A stretch of DNA of 64,000 nt from Ga0077555 sp033764055 (lineage in GTDB: Bacteria; Pseudomonadota; Alphaproteobacteria; Rhizobiales; Hyphomicrobiaceae): positions 1-64,000 of the forward strand of contig JANRJI010000055.1 of NCBI GenBank assembly GCA_033764055.1, written 5' to 3'. Below, piece after piece: positions 34,847 through 43,280 of this stretch (positions are counted from its first letter, which is position 1; each line of letters starts with the position of its first letter). Under the pieces are notes generated by a model that was not told the origin of the DNA, made no database searches, and saw only the letters and a list, made by a program, of their open reading frames with translations. The position numbers were made by a program, and so were the translations under genes.

Positions 34847-35392
34847 TTGAAGACCATCCTGGCGAGCCTTTTGCTCGCGCTCGTCGCGGTCATGGTTCCT
34901 GCCGCGGCGCAGACCCCGAAGCTGGATCCGGCGAACACGCTCGTCATCGAGCTGAAGACCGGCAAGGTGACCATCCAGCTTCGCCCGGATCTGGCCCCGA
35001 AGCATGTCGAGCGCGTCAAGACGCTGGCCAAGCAGGGCTTCTACGACGGGATCGTCTTCCATCGCGTGATCAAGGGCTTCATGGCGCAGACCGGAGACCC
35101 GACGGGCACGGGCACCGGCGGCTCCAAGCTCGGCAACCTGCCGGCCGAGTTCACCCCGACGCCCTTCGGCCGCGGCACCATTGGCGCGGCCCGCACCAAC
35201 GACCCGAATACGGCCAACAGCCAGTTTTTCATCTGCTTCACGCACACCCCGTTCCTCAACGGCAAGTACACGGTGTGGGGCCAGGTGGTGGACGGCATGA
35301 GCCATGTCGACCAGATCGCCCTCGGCGAGCCGCCGGCGAACCCGGACAAGATGCTGAAGGTTTACGTCCAGGCGGACGGACCGAGAAAGTGA
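34847..35392 (+). CDS. Periplasmic peptidyl-prolyl cis-trans isomerase (cyclophilin)
   Basis: A 181-residue cyclophilin with a signal peptide (MKTILASLLLALVAVMVPAA, cleavage after AAA/QT). The domain shows FYDGIVFHRVIKGFMAQTGDPTGTGTGGSK in family order and NSQFFICFTHTPFLNGKYTVWG. The start codon is TTG, chosen because AAGGAG lies seven bases upstream and the signal peptide begins there. It catalyses proline isomerisation during periplasmic folding. Confidence 0.93.
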   Translation: MKTILASLLLALVAVMVPAAAQTPKLDPANTLVIELKTGKVTIQLRPDLAPKHVERVKTLAKQGFYDGIVFHRVIKGFMAQTGDPTGTGTGGSKLGNLPAEFTPTPFGRGTIGAARTNDPNTANSQFFICFTHTPFLNGKYTVWGQVVDGMSHVDQIALGEPPANPDKMLKVYVQADGPRK

Positions 35393-35535
35393 GGAGGACG
35401 GGATAGAGAGTGGGCAGCCGGGAGCAGCGGATTGGAGGCGAGCCCTTCGTGCCTCTCCTATCGCCGTCGGTCCCGAGCTATTTCATCCCTGTCCCTGCTC
35501 CGAATTCCCATCCCCAATCCCCGAAGGAACTCACA

Positions 35536-36009
35536 ATGGCCATCAAAGACCCCGAGAACACCATCGTTATGGAGACCACCCAGGGCCGCGTCGTGATCGA
35601 GCTCAGGCCCGATCTCGCGCCCGGTCACGTCGAGCGCATCAAGCTGCTTGCGCGCGAAGGGTTCTACGACGGCATCGTCTTCCATCGCGTCATCGACGGC
35701 TTCATGGCTCAGGTCGGCTGCCCGCATGGGACCGGCACCGGCGGCTCGAAGCATCCTAATCTCAAGGCGGAATTCAACGCCGAGCCGCACGTCCGCGGGG
35801 TCTGCTCGATGGCCCGCTCCTCGATGCCGAACTCGGCCAACAGCCAGTTCTTCATCTGCTTCGACGACGCCCGCTTCCTCGACAAGCAGTATACGGCCTG
35901 GGGCAAGGTGATCGAGGGCATGGAGAACGTCGACAAGCTCAAGCGCGGCGAGCCCGTCCAGAACCCTGACAAGATCGTGTCGATGAAGGTGGCGGCGGAC
36001 GTGAAGTAG
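35536..36009 (+). CDS. Cytoplasmic peptidyl-prolyl cis-trans isomerase (cyclophilin)
   Basis: A 157-residue cyclophilin without signal peptide (MAIKDPENTIVMETTQGRVV). Core motifs FYDGIVFHRVIDGFMAQVG and NSQFFICFDDARFLDKQYTA are intact. It is the cytoplasmic counterpart of the gene before it, and the two share most of the catalytic core, so they arose by duplication. GAAGGAA precedes the ATG. Confidence 0.94.
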   Translation: MAIKDPENTIVMETTQGRVVIELRPDLAPGHVERIKLLAREGFYDGIVFHRVIDGFMAQVGCPHGTGTGGSKHPNLKAEFNAEPHVRGVCSMARSSMPNSANSQFFICFDDARFLDKQYTAWGKVIEGMENVDKLKRGEPVQNPDKIVSMKVAADVK

Positions 36010-36092
36010 CCGCGTCGGACATGCCGGACTTGAATGCAAGCGCCCAAGCGCCTACGGTGATCTTACGGTTGTCTTACGCTTGTGGAGCTTTT

Positions 36093-36350
36093 GTGGAAAA
36101 GACGCGCTTGTCTAGCAAAGGCCAGGTCATCATCCCCAAGGCCGTGCGAGATGCGCACGGCTGGAAGCCCGGCACCTCATTTGTGATCGAGAATCATGCC
36201 GACGGTCTGCTCTTGCGGCCCGTGCCGCAGGTGACACCGACGACACTCGACGATGTTGTCGGTTGCCTCAATTGGGCGGGGCCGCCCAAGTCCCTGTCGG
36301 ACATGGAGGCTGCCGTGCTGCGAGAGGCGAAGCGGCGGGCGGGGCGGTGA
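36093..36350 (+). CDS. AbrB/MazE-type antitoxin
   Basis: An 85-residue DNA-binding antitoxin: VEKTRLSSKGQVIIPKAVRD then GWKPGTSFVIENHADGLLLR, the swapped-hairpin AbrB fold, followed by a C-terminal toxin-binding tail. I chose the GTG at 36093 (GGAG five bases upstream) over an earlier ATG whose added residues do not resemble the family. Its stop overlaps the toxin start as GTGA. It should autoregulate the pair with its toxin. Confidence 0.88.
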   Translation: MEKTRLSSKGQVIIPKAVRDAHGWKPGTSFVIENHADGLLLRPVPQVTPTTLDDVVGCLNWAGPPKSLSDMEAAVLREAKRRAGR

Positions 36351-36739
36351 TTTCGCTCGACACCAACGTGATCGTCCGCCTCCTCGTCGCCGACGATGCC
36401 GACCAGGCCAGGCGCGCGCGCGACCTGCTCGCGAACAGCCCCGTGCTCGTAACGACGACCGTCATCCTCGAGTGCGAGTGGGTATTGCGCGGTGCCTACG
36501 CATTCAAGGAGCACGAGATTGCGGACGCCTTCAAACGTCTGTTCGGCTTGCCGCAACTGACGCTCGCCGAGCCGAATATCGTTCTGCCGGCTCTGAACCA
36601 ACTCGGGCAGGGCATGGACTTCGCCGATGCCTTGCATCTATCAGGCTCGACCGACGCCGAGCAGTTCGCATCGTTCGATCGGTCATTGCGCAAGCGCGCC
36701 GCTCGGATGGTGGGCCTGCCGACGGTGATCGAGCCATAG
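36347..36739 (+). CDS. PIN-domain toxin (VapC-like ribonuclease)
   Basis: A 130-residue PIN domain. Acidic metal ligands are in place: Asp5 (MISLDTNVIVRLL), Glu42 (ILECEWVL), Asp91 and Asp94 (DFADALHL) and Asp111 (FDRSL). The start codon is GTG within the antitoxin stop. With the AbrB-type antitoxin it forms a type II toxin-antitoxin module, usually cleaving tRNA or rRNA. The pairing of a PIN toxin with an AbrB antitoxin is common. Confidence 0.9.
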   Translation: MISLDTNVIVRLLVADDADQARRARDLLANSPVLVTTTVILECEWVLRGAYAFKEHEIADAFKRLFGLPQLTLAEPNIVLPALNQLGQGMDFADALHLSGSTDAEQFASFDRSLRKRAARMVGLPTVIEP

Positions 36740-36820
36740 CGCAGCGAATGTGCGAGTGCCGTCGGGTCGCCGCCGTTTCCGCGCGACGATTGCAGTCCAT
36801 CGTCATCGAGGGAGCCGCCG

Positions 36821-38131
36821 ATGTCGACTGATCGCACCGGGGCGGCGCCGAAGTCGGTGGCGTCGCGGCGAACGCTCTGCAAAATGCTGCCTTCACTCCT
36901 GGTCGCATGCTCGACAACGGCGGGGGCACAAGTGGAGGGCAATACCAAGCCAAACGTACGGACCGGCGCCGCCCAACTCGCCGCAGACGGCTGTGCGACG
37001 CTCGCCGGCCGCCGCGTCGGGCTCCTCACCAACCACACCGGCCGCGTGGGGACCGAGCGTCTCATCGACGTGTTGGCGCGGGCAAAGGGCGTCACGCTCG
37101 CCGCCATCCTCACACCCGAGCACGGCCTCTCCGGCACGGCTGAAGCCGGGGCCAAAGTCTCCGACGGCATCGATGCGGCGACCGGCGTCCGGGTGCACAG
37201 CCTCTATGGCTCGGGCTATAAGCCCACCCGCGAGATGCTCGCCGGCCTCGATGTGCTTGTCTTCGACATGCAGGACATCGGCACGCGCTTCTACACCTAC
37301 ATCTCGACGATGGGCCTCGCCATGCAGGCGGCGGCTGCGGCCGGCCTGCCGTTCCTGGTGCTCGACCGGCCCAATCCGCTCGGCGGCGACTACGTTTCCG
37401 GCTTCGTGCTCGAGAAGCCGTTCGCGTCGTTCGTCGGCCGCTTCGAGATCCCGATCGCCCACGGCCTGACCGCCGGCGAGCTCGCGGGCATGATCAAGGG
37501 CGAGCGGCTGCTTTCCGGCCTCGACGGTCTCGCCCTCGAAGTGGCGGCCATGCAGGGGTGGCGCCGCCAGATGCGCTGGCCAGCCACCGGCCTGACGTGG
37601 ATCGCCACGAGCCCCAATATCCCGAGCTTCGAGACGGCGCTCGCCTACGCCGGCACGGGCCTGTTCGAGGCCACCGTGGCGAGCGAGGGGCGGGGAACGC
37701 CTGAGCCCTTCCTGCTACTCGGCCACCCCGCGATCGAGGGCGCCGCGGTCGCCGATCGGGTCAACAGGTCGGCGCTGCCCGGCGTGCGCATCGAGCCGCG
37801 CCGGTTCCGGCCGCGCGCACTTCCCGGCGTCGCCACAAATCCGCGCTTCAGGGATCGCGACATTCCAGGTGTGCGCCTGGTGATCACGGACGCCGATGCT
37901 TTCGCGCCTGTCGAGACCGGGGTGCATCTGCTGGCGGCGTTCGCCGAAGCCTTGCGGGCCAAGGGCGAAGCGCCGCTGGTCAACGATACCAAGCCGTTCA
38001 ACCGTCTCGCCGGCACCGGCCGCCTTGCGGCTGCGATTGATCGCGGCGCCATGGCCGACGGTATCGTCGAATCCTGGTCGGCCGAAGTCGCCCGTTTCCG
38101 CGCGCGGCGCGCGCGCTACCTGCTCTACTGA
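36821..38131 (+). CDS. DUF1343/NamZ-type exo-beta-N-acetylmuramidase
   Basis: A 436-residue exported protein. A twin-arginine-like start (ASRRTLCKMLPSLLVACSTT) gives a signal or lipobox-like region with Cys30; then the family domain begins GRRVGLLTNHTGRVGTERLI. Other landmarks are LTPEHGLSGTAEAG, DMQDIGTRFYTYISTMGLAM, LVLDRPNPLGG and TSPNIPSFETALAYAGTGLF. DUF1343 enzymes (NamZ) release N-acetylmuramic acid from muropeptide ends. GAGGGAG precedes the ATG. No MurNAc uptake or kinase gene is near, so it may act in general wall recycling. Confidence 0.88.
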   Translation: MSTDRTGAAPKSVASRRTLCKMLPSLLVACSTTAGAQVEGNTKPNVRTGAAQLAADGCATLAGRRVGLLTNHTGRVGTERLIDVLARAKGVTLAAILTPEHGLSGTAEAGAKVSDGIDAATGVRVHSLYGSGYKPTREMLAGLDVLVFDMQDIGTRFYTYISTMGLAMQAAAAAGLPFLVLDRPNPLGGDYVSGFVLEKPFASFVGRFEIPIAHGLTAGELAGMIKGERLLSGLDGLALEVAAMQGWRRQMRWPATGLTWIATSPNIPSFETALAYAGTGLFEATVASEGRGTPEPFLLLGHPAIEGAAVADRVNRSALPGVRIEPRRFRPRALPGVATNPRFRDRDIPGVRLVITDADAFAPVETGVHLLAAFAEALRAKGEAPLVNDTKPFNRLAGTGRLAAAIDRGAMADGIVESWSAEVARFRARRARYLLY

Positions 38132-38151
38132 GTCGCCGCCCTCTCATCACA

Positions 38152-38175
38152 TTATTTTGTACCGGTCGATATAAA
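38152..38175. promoter_or_regulatory. Imperfect palindrome upstream of the TetR gene
   Basis: ATTTTGTACCGG-TCGATATAAAAT is a 24-bp imperfect inverted repeat with ATTTT/AAAAT ends, in the 93-bp gap before the TetR gene. Position suggests autoregulation. Confidence 0.4.
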
Positions 38176-38224
38176 ATGTCCGCTACAGTCCGCCCGGTCA
38201 AAACCCGGAGCGAACGAACGCAGC

Positions 38225-38878
38225 GTGGCACGACCCCGCACATTCGATAACGATACGGTGCTCGACGCAGCCGTAGGTTGCTTCTGGCGCCACGGGCTCG
38301 AGGGCACCAGTGTGCGCGAGCTCGCCCACGAGATGGGCCTCAGCGGTCCGAGCCTCTACAACGCATTCGGCGACAAGCGAGCCCTCTTCATGCAGGCGTT
38401 GGAGCGCTACGCCTCGACGGTGTTGCGGGAGCGTATCGGACGGCTCGAGGCGATGACCTCGCCGGCGGCCGCGATCGAGGCGTTTTTTGAGGAGCTGATC
38501 GACCGCTCGCTCGGCGATCCCGAAAGGCGGGGCTGCCTGCTGATCAACTCAGCGCTCGAGGCGGCGCCGCACGATCCGGAGATCGCCAAGGTTGTCTCAA
38601 CCTATTTCGCAGAGATCGAGAGTTTTCTGCGCACGCGGATTGAGGTGGCGCAGATGGCCGGCGAGGTGCCAGCGACCCTTGATGCCGCCGACATGGGACG
38701 CCTGCTGCTCGGCGTGCTCATCGCGATCCGTGTACTGGCGCGGACCGGCGCGGAGCGCAAGCAGCTCGCAGGCATGGCGCGGCCGGCGCTAGACCTGCTC
38801 GGACGACGCGCCTGGGCTACGCTCGGCGCCGGCGGCGGTGCGACCGAAGGCTCTGCCACGGTAATGCCGGACTCATAG
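38225..38878 (+). CDS. TetR/AcrR family transcriptional regulator
   Basis: A 217-residue regulator with GTG start. The N-terminal helix-turn-helix is typical: RTFDNDTVLDAAVGCFWRHG, LEGTSVRELAHEMGLSGPSL, YNAFGDKRALFMQALERYA. The C-terminal ligand domain contains RRGCLLINSALE, like the AcrR group that senses toxic electrophiles or aromatic compounds. It precedes a glutathione S-transferase gene on the same strand, a plausible regulatory target, along with itself. Confidence 0.92.
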   Translation: MARPRTFDNDTVLDAAVGCFWRHGLEGTSVRELAHEMGLSGPSLYNAFGDKRALFMQALERYASTVLRERIGRLEAMTSPAAAIEAFFEELIDRSLGDPERRGCLLINSALEAAPHDPEIAKVVSTYFAEIESFLRTRIEVAQMAGEVPATLDAADMGRLLLGVLIAIRVLARTGAERKQLAGMARPALDLLGRRAWATLGAGGGATEGSATVMPDS

Positions 38879-38937
38879 AACGACAACCACCGGGCAGCCC
38901 AGTTCCGTGCCGCCCCCAAACAGGAGTGAGAAAGCCC

Positions 38938-39621
38938 ATGATCAAGTTCTACTTCTCGGGTGCGCCCAATCCGATGAAGGTCGCGCTCATGCTCGAGGAG
39001 GCGGGCATCGCCTATGAGGCGATCCCGGTCGACACACGCAAGGGCGACCAGCACAAGCCCGAGTTCCTGAAGATCAATCCGAATGCCAAAGTGCCGGTCA
39101 TCGTCGACGGCGACGCGACAGTGTTCGACTCGAACGCGATCCTGCTCTACCTCGCCGAGAAGAGTGGGAAGTTTCTGCCCCCGGCCTCCCCTAAGAACCG
39201 TGGCGAGCTGTTGTCATGGCTGATGCTCGTCGCGACGGGTGTCGGTCCGTTCTCCGGACAGTCAGTGCACTTCCAGCACATGGCGCCGGAGAAGATCCCC
39301 TACGCGGTCAATCGTTACCGCTTCGAGGCGATGCGGCACTACGCGCTGCTGAACGAGCACCTCGCCGGCCGGAAGTACATGGTCGCCGGCACCTATACGA
39401 TCGTCGACATGGCGGTCTGGGGCTGGGCGCGCATGATCCCGTTCGTGCTCGACAAGGATGCCTGGGCGAAGCTGCCGGACCTGAAGCGTCTCGTCGACGA
39501 GATCGAGGCCAGGCCCGCGGCGCAGACCGCGCTCAAGCTCAAGGACAAGTTCACGTGGAAGACCGAGATGGACGACGAGGCGAGACGCGCCATGTTCCGC
39601 CATCTCGCGGTGCAAGCCTGA
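38938..39621 (+). CDS. Glutathione S-transferase
   Basis: A 227-residue GST. The N-terminal thioredoxin-like domain reads MIKFYFSGAPNPMKVALMLE and the cis-Pro region is NPNAKVPVIVDGDATVFDSN, where the Val-Pro-Val and the D-S acidic motif bind glutathione. The C-terminal helical domain follows. The ATG at 38938 was preferred to a GTG four codons upstream, since AGGAG spacing fits. It conjugates glutathione to electrophiles or reduces peroxides. The TetR gene just upstream probably controls it. Confidence 0.9.
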   Translation: MIKFYFSGAPNPMKVALMLEEAGIAYEAIPVDTRKGDQHKPEFLKINPNAKVPVIVDGDATVFDSNAILLYLAEKSGKFLPPASPKNRGELLSWLMLVATGVGPFSGQSVHFQHMAPEKIPYAVNRYRFEAMRHYALLNEHLAGRKYMVAGTYTIVDMAVWGWARMIPFVLDKDAWAKLPDLKRLVDEIEARPAAQTALKLKDKFTWKTEMDDEARRAMFRHLAVQA

Positions 39622-39740
39622 CGCGCATACACCACTGATCTCGCGGGGTCCAGAAGAAGCGTTCGAGGGACGCGCCCCGGCCCGGGGGCCGATTGCATGG
39701 CGGGCGCGAATGAGCCGTCGAGCTCTCAGGAGGTTCAATC

Positions 39741-40421
39741 ATGCCCGCCATCCGCGTCAAAGCCTGCGTCTTCGACGCCTACGGCACCCTATTCGATTTC
39801 GCCTCGGCGGCCGCCGGCTGCCGGGACGTGCTCGGCGACAAGACGGCCCAGGTCACGGCCATGTGGCGCGACAAGCAGCTCCAGTACACGTGGCTGCGCG
39901 GCCTGCAGGGCCGCCACGCGGACTTCGCCCAGGTCACCGGCGACGCCCTCGACTACACACTCGAGACGCTGGATCTCGCGGACCCGGCGCTACGCGAGCG
40001 GCTGATGGGGCTCTACCTGCGACTCGCCACATTCCCGGAGGTTCCAGGCGTGCTGCGGCAGCTGAAGGCGGATGGCTATCGTACGGCCATCCTGTCGAAT
40101 GGCTCGCCGTCGATGCTGGCCAGCATCGTCGACAGCGCCGGCCTCGCCGGCCTGCTCGACCATGTGGTGTCGGTCGAGGAGGTCGGCGTCTTCAAGCCCC
40201 ATCCCAGCGTCTATCAGCGCGCTGTCGATCGTCTGGGCGTGACGCCTGGCGAGATCGCCTTCATGTCCTCGAACTCGTGGGACGCGTGGGCTGCCTCGGC
40301 CTTCGGCATGCGCGTCTTCTGGTGCAATCGCTACGGACAGCGGCCCGAGCGATTGCCGGGCAGGCCAGACGCCGAGATGCGATCGCTCGCCGAGCTTCCG
40401 AGGCTGATCGCGCGCGGCTAG
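39741..40421 (+). CDS. Haloacid dehalogenase, type II
   Basis: A 226-residue HAD-superfamily enzyme. The nucleophile is Asp12 in VFDAYGTLFDF; motif II is LSNGS, the Lys motif VFKPHPSVYQ, and motif III FMSSNSWDAWAASAFGMRV. The SSNxWD motif identifies type II (S)-2-haloacid dehalogenases, which replace the halogen of 2-haloalkanoates by hydroxyl. AGGAGG stands before the ATG. It follows the GST gene on the same strand, so the segment may handle halogenated compounds. Confidence 0.92.
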   Translation: MPAIRVKACVFDAYGTLFDFASAAAGCRDVLGDKTAQVTAMWRDKQLQYTWLRGLQGRHADFAQVTGDALDYTLETLDLADPALRERLMGLYLRLATFPEVPGVLRQLKADGYRTAILSNGSPSMLASIVDSAGLAGLLDHVVSVEEVGVFKPHPSVYQRAVDRLGVTPGEIAFMSSNSWDAWAASAFGMRVFWCNRYGQRPERLPGRPDAEMRSLAELPRLIARG

Positions 40422-40503
40422 CCCTCGAGCCAGGTGGCGACAAGCTGGGGCGTGCGCATCCGCCGGCTTGTCGCTGACACCAAGCGAGGCGACATTAGCC
40501 CTC

Positions 40504-42159
40504 ATGAAATTCGCTCGCTTCCCCCTCTCCGAGGCGCAAGGCGCCATCCTTGCGCACTCGATCTCGCTGCCGAAAGGCGTGCTCAAGAAGGGCCGCGTCC
40601 TGTCGCTCGACGACATCGCTCGCCTGTCCGCAACCGGCCACGACGAGGTGGTCGCGGCGCGACTGGAGCCCGGTGATGTCGGTGAGGACGAAGCGGCCCG
40701 GCGGGTCGCCATCGCTGCCGTCGGAGCCGGCACTCACGCTGCCGCGCCCTTCACAGGCCGCGCCAACCTGATCGCCGATGCGACGGGCCTCGCCGTCATC
40801 GAGGCGGGTCCTCTCGCGCGCATCAATGCGCTCGACGAGGGGCTGACGATCGCCACGGTCCCGCCGTTCGAGCGCGTCACGGCCGGGCAGATGATCGCCA
40901 CGGTGAAGGTGATCACGTTCGCCGTGCCGGAGCGGGTGGTGGCCGAGGCTGAGAGTATTCTTCGCTCCGGGCCGCCACTGGCGAGCGTCAGGCCATTTGC
41001 CGCCCGTACAGCAGGACTCGTGCTCACACGTATGGCCGCGACCAAAGCCGGCGTGCTCGAGAAGCGCCGGCAGGCGATCGCCGACCGCCTCCGTGCTCTT
41101 GGCAGCCGGCTCGGTCCGGTGGAGACCGTGGCTCACGAGGAGGCGGCCGTTTCGGCGGCGATCCGGCGCATGCAGGCGGCGGGCGCCGAGCCCATCATCG
41201 TGTTCGCCGCGTCGGCCATCGTCGACCGCGGAGACGTCATTCCGGTCGCGCTCGAGACTGCCGGCGGCGAGATCGTACGCCTCGGCATGCCGGTGGATCC
41301 CGGCAATCTGATGCTGCTGGGCCGGCTCGGCGGGACGGACGTGATCGGCGCACCGAGCTGCGCTGCATCGCCCAAGCTCAACGGTTTCGACTGGGTGCTG
41401 GAGCGGCGGCTGGCGGGCCTCGAGGTGGGCTCCGCGGATGTCGCTGCAATGGGGCTCGGCGGGCTGCTCAAGGAGATCGCGACCCGGCCGCAGCCGCGAG
41501 AGGGTGGCGGCGACGCGGATGGCGGCGAGCTGGCGGAAGCGGGCGGCAATGGGGCTCGGCATGCGCCGCGCATCGCGGCGCTTGTGCTGGCGGCGGGCCG
41601 TTCGACCCGTTTCGGCTCCACGAACAAGTTGCTCGCGGACCTCGACGGCAAGCCTGTCGTGCGGCGCACGGTCGAGGCCGTGCTGCAGAGTGCGGCGAGG
41701 CCGATCCTGGTCGTCACCGGCCACATGGCCGACGAGGTGCGGGCGGCACTTGCCGGCCTCGACGTGACCTTTGCCGACAGCCCGCGCTATCGCGACGGCC
41801 TCGCTGCCTCGCTCAAGTCCGGTTTGCAGGCGTTGCCGGGCGGCGTCGATGGCGTGGTGGTTGCGCTCGGCGATATGCCCGGTGTTCTCGGAAGCGACAT
41901 CGACCGGCTGATCTCCGGCTTTGCTCCAAAGGAGGGTCGCGCGATCGTCGTGCCGACGTTCCAGGGCAAACGCGGCAATCCCGTGCTGTTCGCAGCCCAT
42001 CTGATCCCCGAAATCCGAGACGTCGAAGGCGACATCGGCGCCAAGCCGGTGATCGGACGTCACGCCGACGAGGTGGCCGAGGTCGATCTCGGCTCACCCC
42101 GCATTTTCGTCGATGTCGACACGCCCGAGGCCTTGGACCAGGTGCGGCGCGGCGAGTAG
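40504..42159 (+). CDS. Molybdopterin-binding domain fused to MobA-like NTP transferase
   Basis: A 551-residue two-domain protein. Residues 1-340 have the MoCF-biosynthesis (MoeA/MogA-like) fold: KKGRVLSLDDIARLSATGHD, then IIVFAASAIVDRGDVIPVAL and RLGMPVDPGNLMLLGRLG. Residues about 358-551 form an NTP-transferase domain: AALVLAAGRSTRFGSTNKLL, VVALGDMPGVLGSDIDRLI, FQGKRGNPVLFA. The second part is MobA/MocA-type and makes molybdopterin-cytosine or related dinucleotides. The fusion occurs in alphaproteobacteria beside molybdenum hydroxylases, but none is near here. A linker rich in Gly (REGGGDADGGELAEAGG) joins the halves. Confidence 0.88.
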   Translation: MKFARFPLSEAQGAILAHSISLPKGVLKKGRVLSLDDIARLSATGHDEVVAARLEPGDVGEDEAARRVAIAAVGAGTHAAAPFTGRANLIADATGLAVIEAGPLARINALDEGLTIATVPPFERVTAGQMIATVKVITFAVPERVVAEAESILRSGPPLASVRPFAARTAGLVLTRMAATKAGVLEKRRQAIADRLRALGSRLGPVETVAHEEAAVSAAIRRMQAAGAEPIIVFAASAIVDRGDVIPVALETAGGEIVRLGMPVDPGNLMLLGRLGGTDVIGAPSCAASPKLNGFDWVLERRLAGLEVGSADVAAMGLGGLLKEIATRPQPREGGGDADGGELAEAGGNGARHAPRIAALVLAAGRSTRFGSTNKLLADLDGKPVVRRTVEAVLQSAARPILVVTGHMADEVRAALAGLDVTFADSPRYRDGLAASLKSGLQALPGGVDGVVVALGDMPGVLGSDIDRLISGFAPKEGRAIVVPTFQGKRGNPVLFAAHLIPEIRDVEGDIGAKPVIGRHADEVAEVDLGSPRIFVDVDTPEALDQVRRGE

Positions 42160-42248
42160 CTTGGCGCAGCGCCGCCCGGTGTGCTCCAATCCGGCGAGGC
42201 AAGAGGCTGCGCGGGCGCCGTGTGGCCCCGGCGAACGGGGAATACGTC

Positions 42249-43073
42249 ATGAAGAGCCTGAAGGAGCTTTTGGATCTGCGCTTCGGCGACATGGGCACCG
42301 TTCCCGACGCGATCGCCGACAACCCGGCGCTGATCACCATGGCCGGCCGCGGCGTCGTGCGCCGCTTCAAGCCGGAGCCGGTGCCGGCGGCCATGCTCGA
42401 CACGCTGTCGGCGATCGCCCTCTCGGCGCCGTCGAAGAGCGACCTCCAGCAGCGCGATATCCTGATCGTCGAGGATGGCGCCATCCGCGGGCGCATCAAC
42501 GCGCTGCTCAAGGACCAGGACTGGGTGGCGAGCTGCCCGCACATCCTCGTCTTCCTCGGCAACAACCGGCGTCAGCGCCAGGTGCACCAGTGGCGCGGCC
42601 ATGCCTTCGCGAACGACCACCTCGACGCCTTCTTCAATGCATCTGTCGATGCCGCCATTGCGTTGCAGGCCTTCGTCTTTGCTGCGGAGGCGGCGGGGCT
42701 CGGCTGCTGCCCGATCAGCGTCATCCGCAACCACGCGGAGGAGGTGAGCGGGCTGCTGGGGCTGCCTGATCACGTGTTCCCCGTGGCGGGGCTCGGCGTG
42801 GGATGGCCGTCGTCACCGGCCTTCGTCTCGGCGCGACTGCCGCTGGGCCTCACGGTGCATCGCGACCGCTACACCGAGGCGACGGACGAGACGGTGCGCG
42901 GCTACGATCGTCGACGCAATTCCATCTTCCCCTATCGCGCGCAGCGCAACGTCGCCAAATTCGGCACGGCCCTGGACTACGGCTGGAGCGAGGAGAAGGC
43001 GCGCCACTATGCCGTTCCCGAGCGCGCCGATTTCGGCGCCTACGTGAAGCGGCGCGGTTTCAGGTTGGAGTAG
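42249..43073 (+). CDS. Nitroreductase family protein
   Basis: A 274-residue flavoprotein of the nitroreductase fold. The first FMN contact RGVVRRFKPEPVP is near residue 35 and LSAPSKSDLQQRDILIVED supplies the binding loop. The segment AEAAGLGCCPISVIRN and GLGVGWPSSP contact the flavin and the dimer. Family members use NAD(P)H to reduce nitroaromatics, quinones or flavins; specific substrate unknown. It is followed about 110 bases later by selC on the same strand. Confidence 0.88.
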   Translation: MKSLKELLDLRFGDMGTVPDAIADNPALITMAGRGVVRRFKPEPVPAAMLDTLSAIALSAPSKSDLQQRDILIVEDGAIRGRINALLKDQDWVASCPHILVFLGNNRRQRQVHQWRGHAFANDHLDAFFNASVDAAIALQAFVFAAEAAGLGCCPISVIRNHAEEVSGLLGLPDHVFPVAGLGVGWPSSPAFVSARLPLGLTVHRDRYTEATDETVRGYDRRRNSIFPYRAQRNVAKFGTALDYGWSEEKARHYAVPERADFGAYVKRRGFRLE

Positions 43074-43185
43074 GGTCAATCCTGGATGTCAGCCGGAAGC
43101 GGGGGCAGGCTTTGCGGCTTGACACTGCGGTCGCCCGGCTGTCCCATAGCAGCGCGGCTCGCGCCTCGCCACCTTGCCGCGATCC

Positions 43186-43280
43186 GGAGGAGAATTGGTC
43201 CCGGTGGGCCATCCGGACTTCAAATCCGGAGAGGGTCGCAAGACGGCTCTTGGTGGGTTCGACTCCTGCCTCCTCCGCCA
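43186..43280 (+). tRNA. selC: tRNA-Sec (anticodon UCA)
   Basis: A 95-nt tRNA with selenocysteine hallmarks. The anticodon stem-loop TCCGGA-CTTCAAA-TCCGGA gives anticodon TCA. The D stem has six pairs (TGGTCC/GGGCCA, 43196-43211) with a four-base loop. A long variable arm (GAGGGTCGCAAGACGGCTC, GCAA loop) and TTCGACT T loop follow, with G73 and encoded CCA. The acceptor reads GGAGGAG/CTCCTCC. I count 7+5 acceptor/T pairs, or 8 with an A-C mismatch, where bacterial tRNA-Sec usually has 8+5. No selA, selB or selD is in the window, though these can be unlinked. Confidence 0.92.

Noticed and set aside
40495..42063. A 522-residue minus-strand protein
   Set aside because: It lies antisense to the molybdopterin fusion gene, with charged low-complexity sequence typical of GC-rich shadows.
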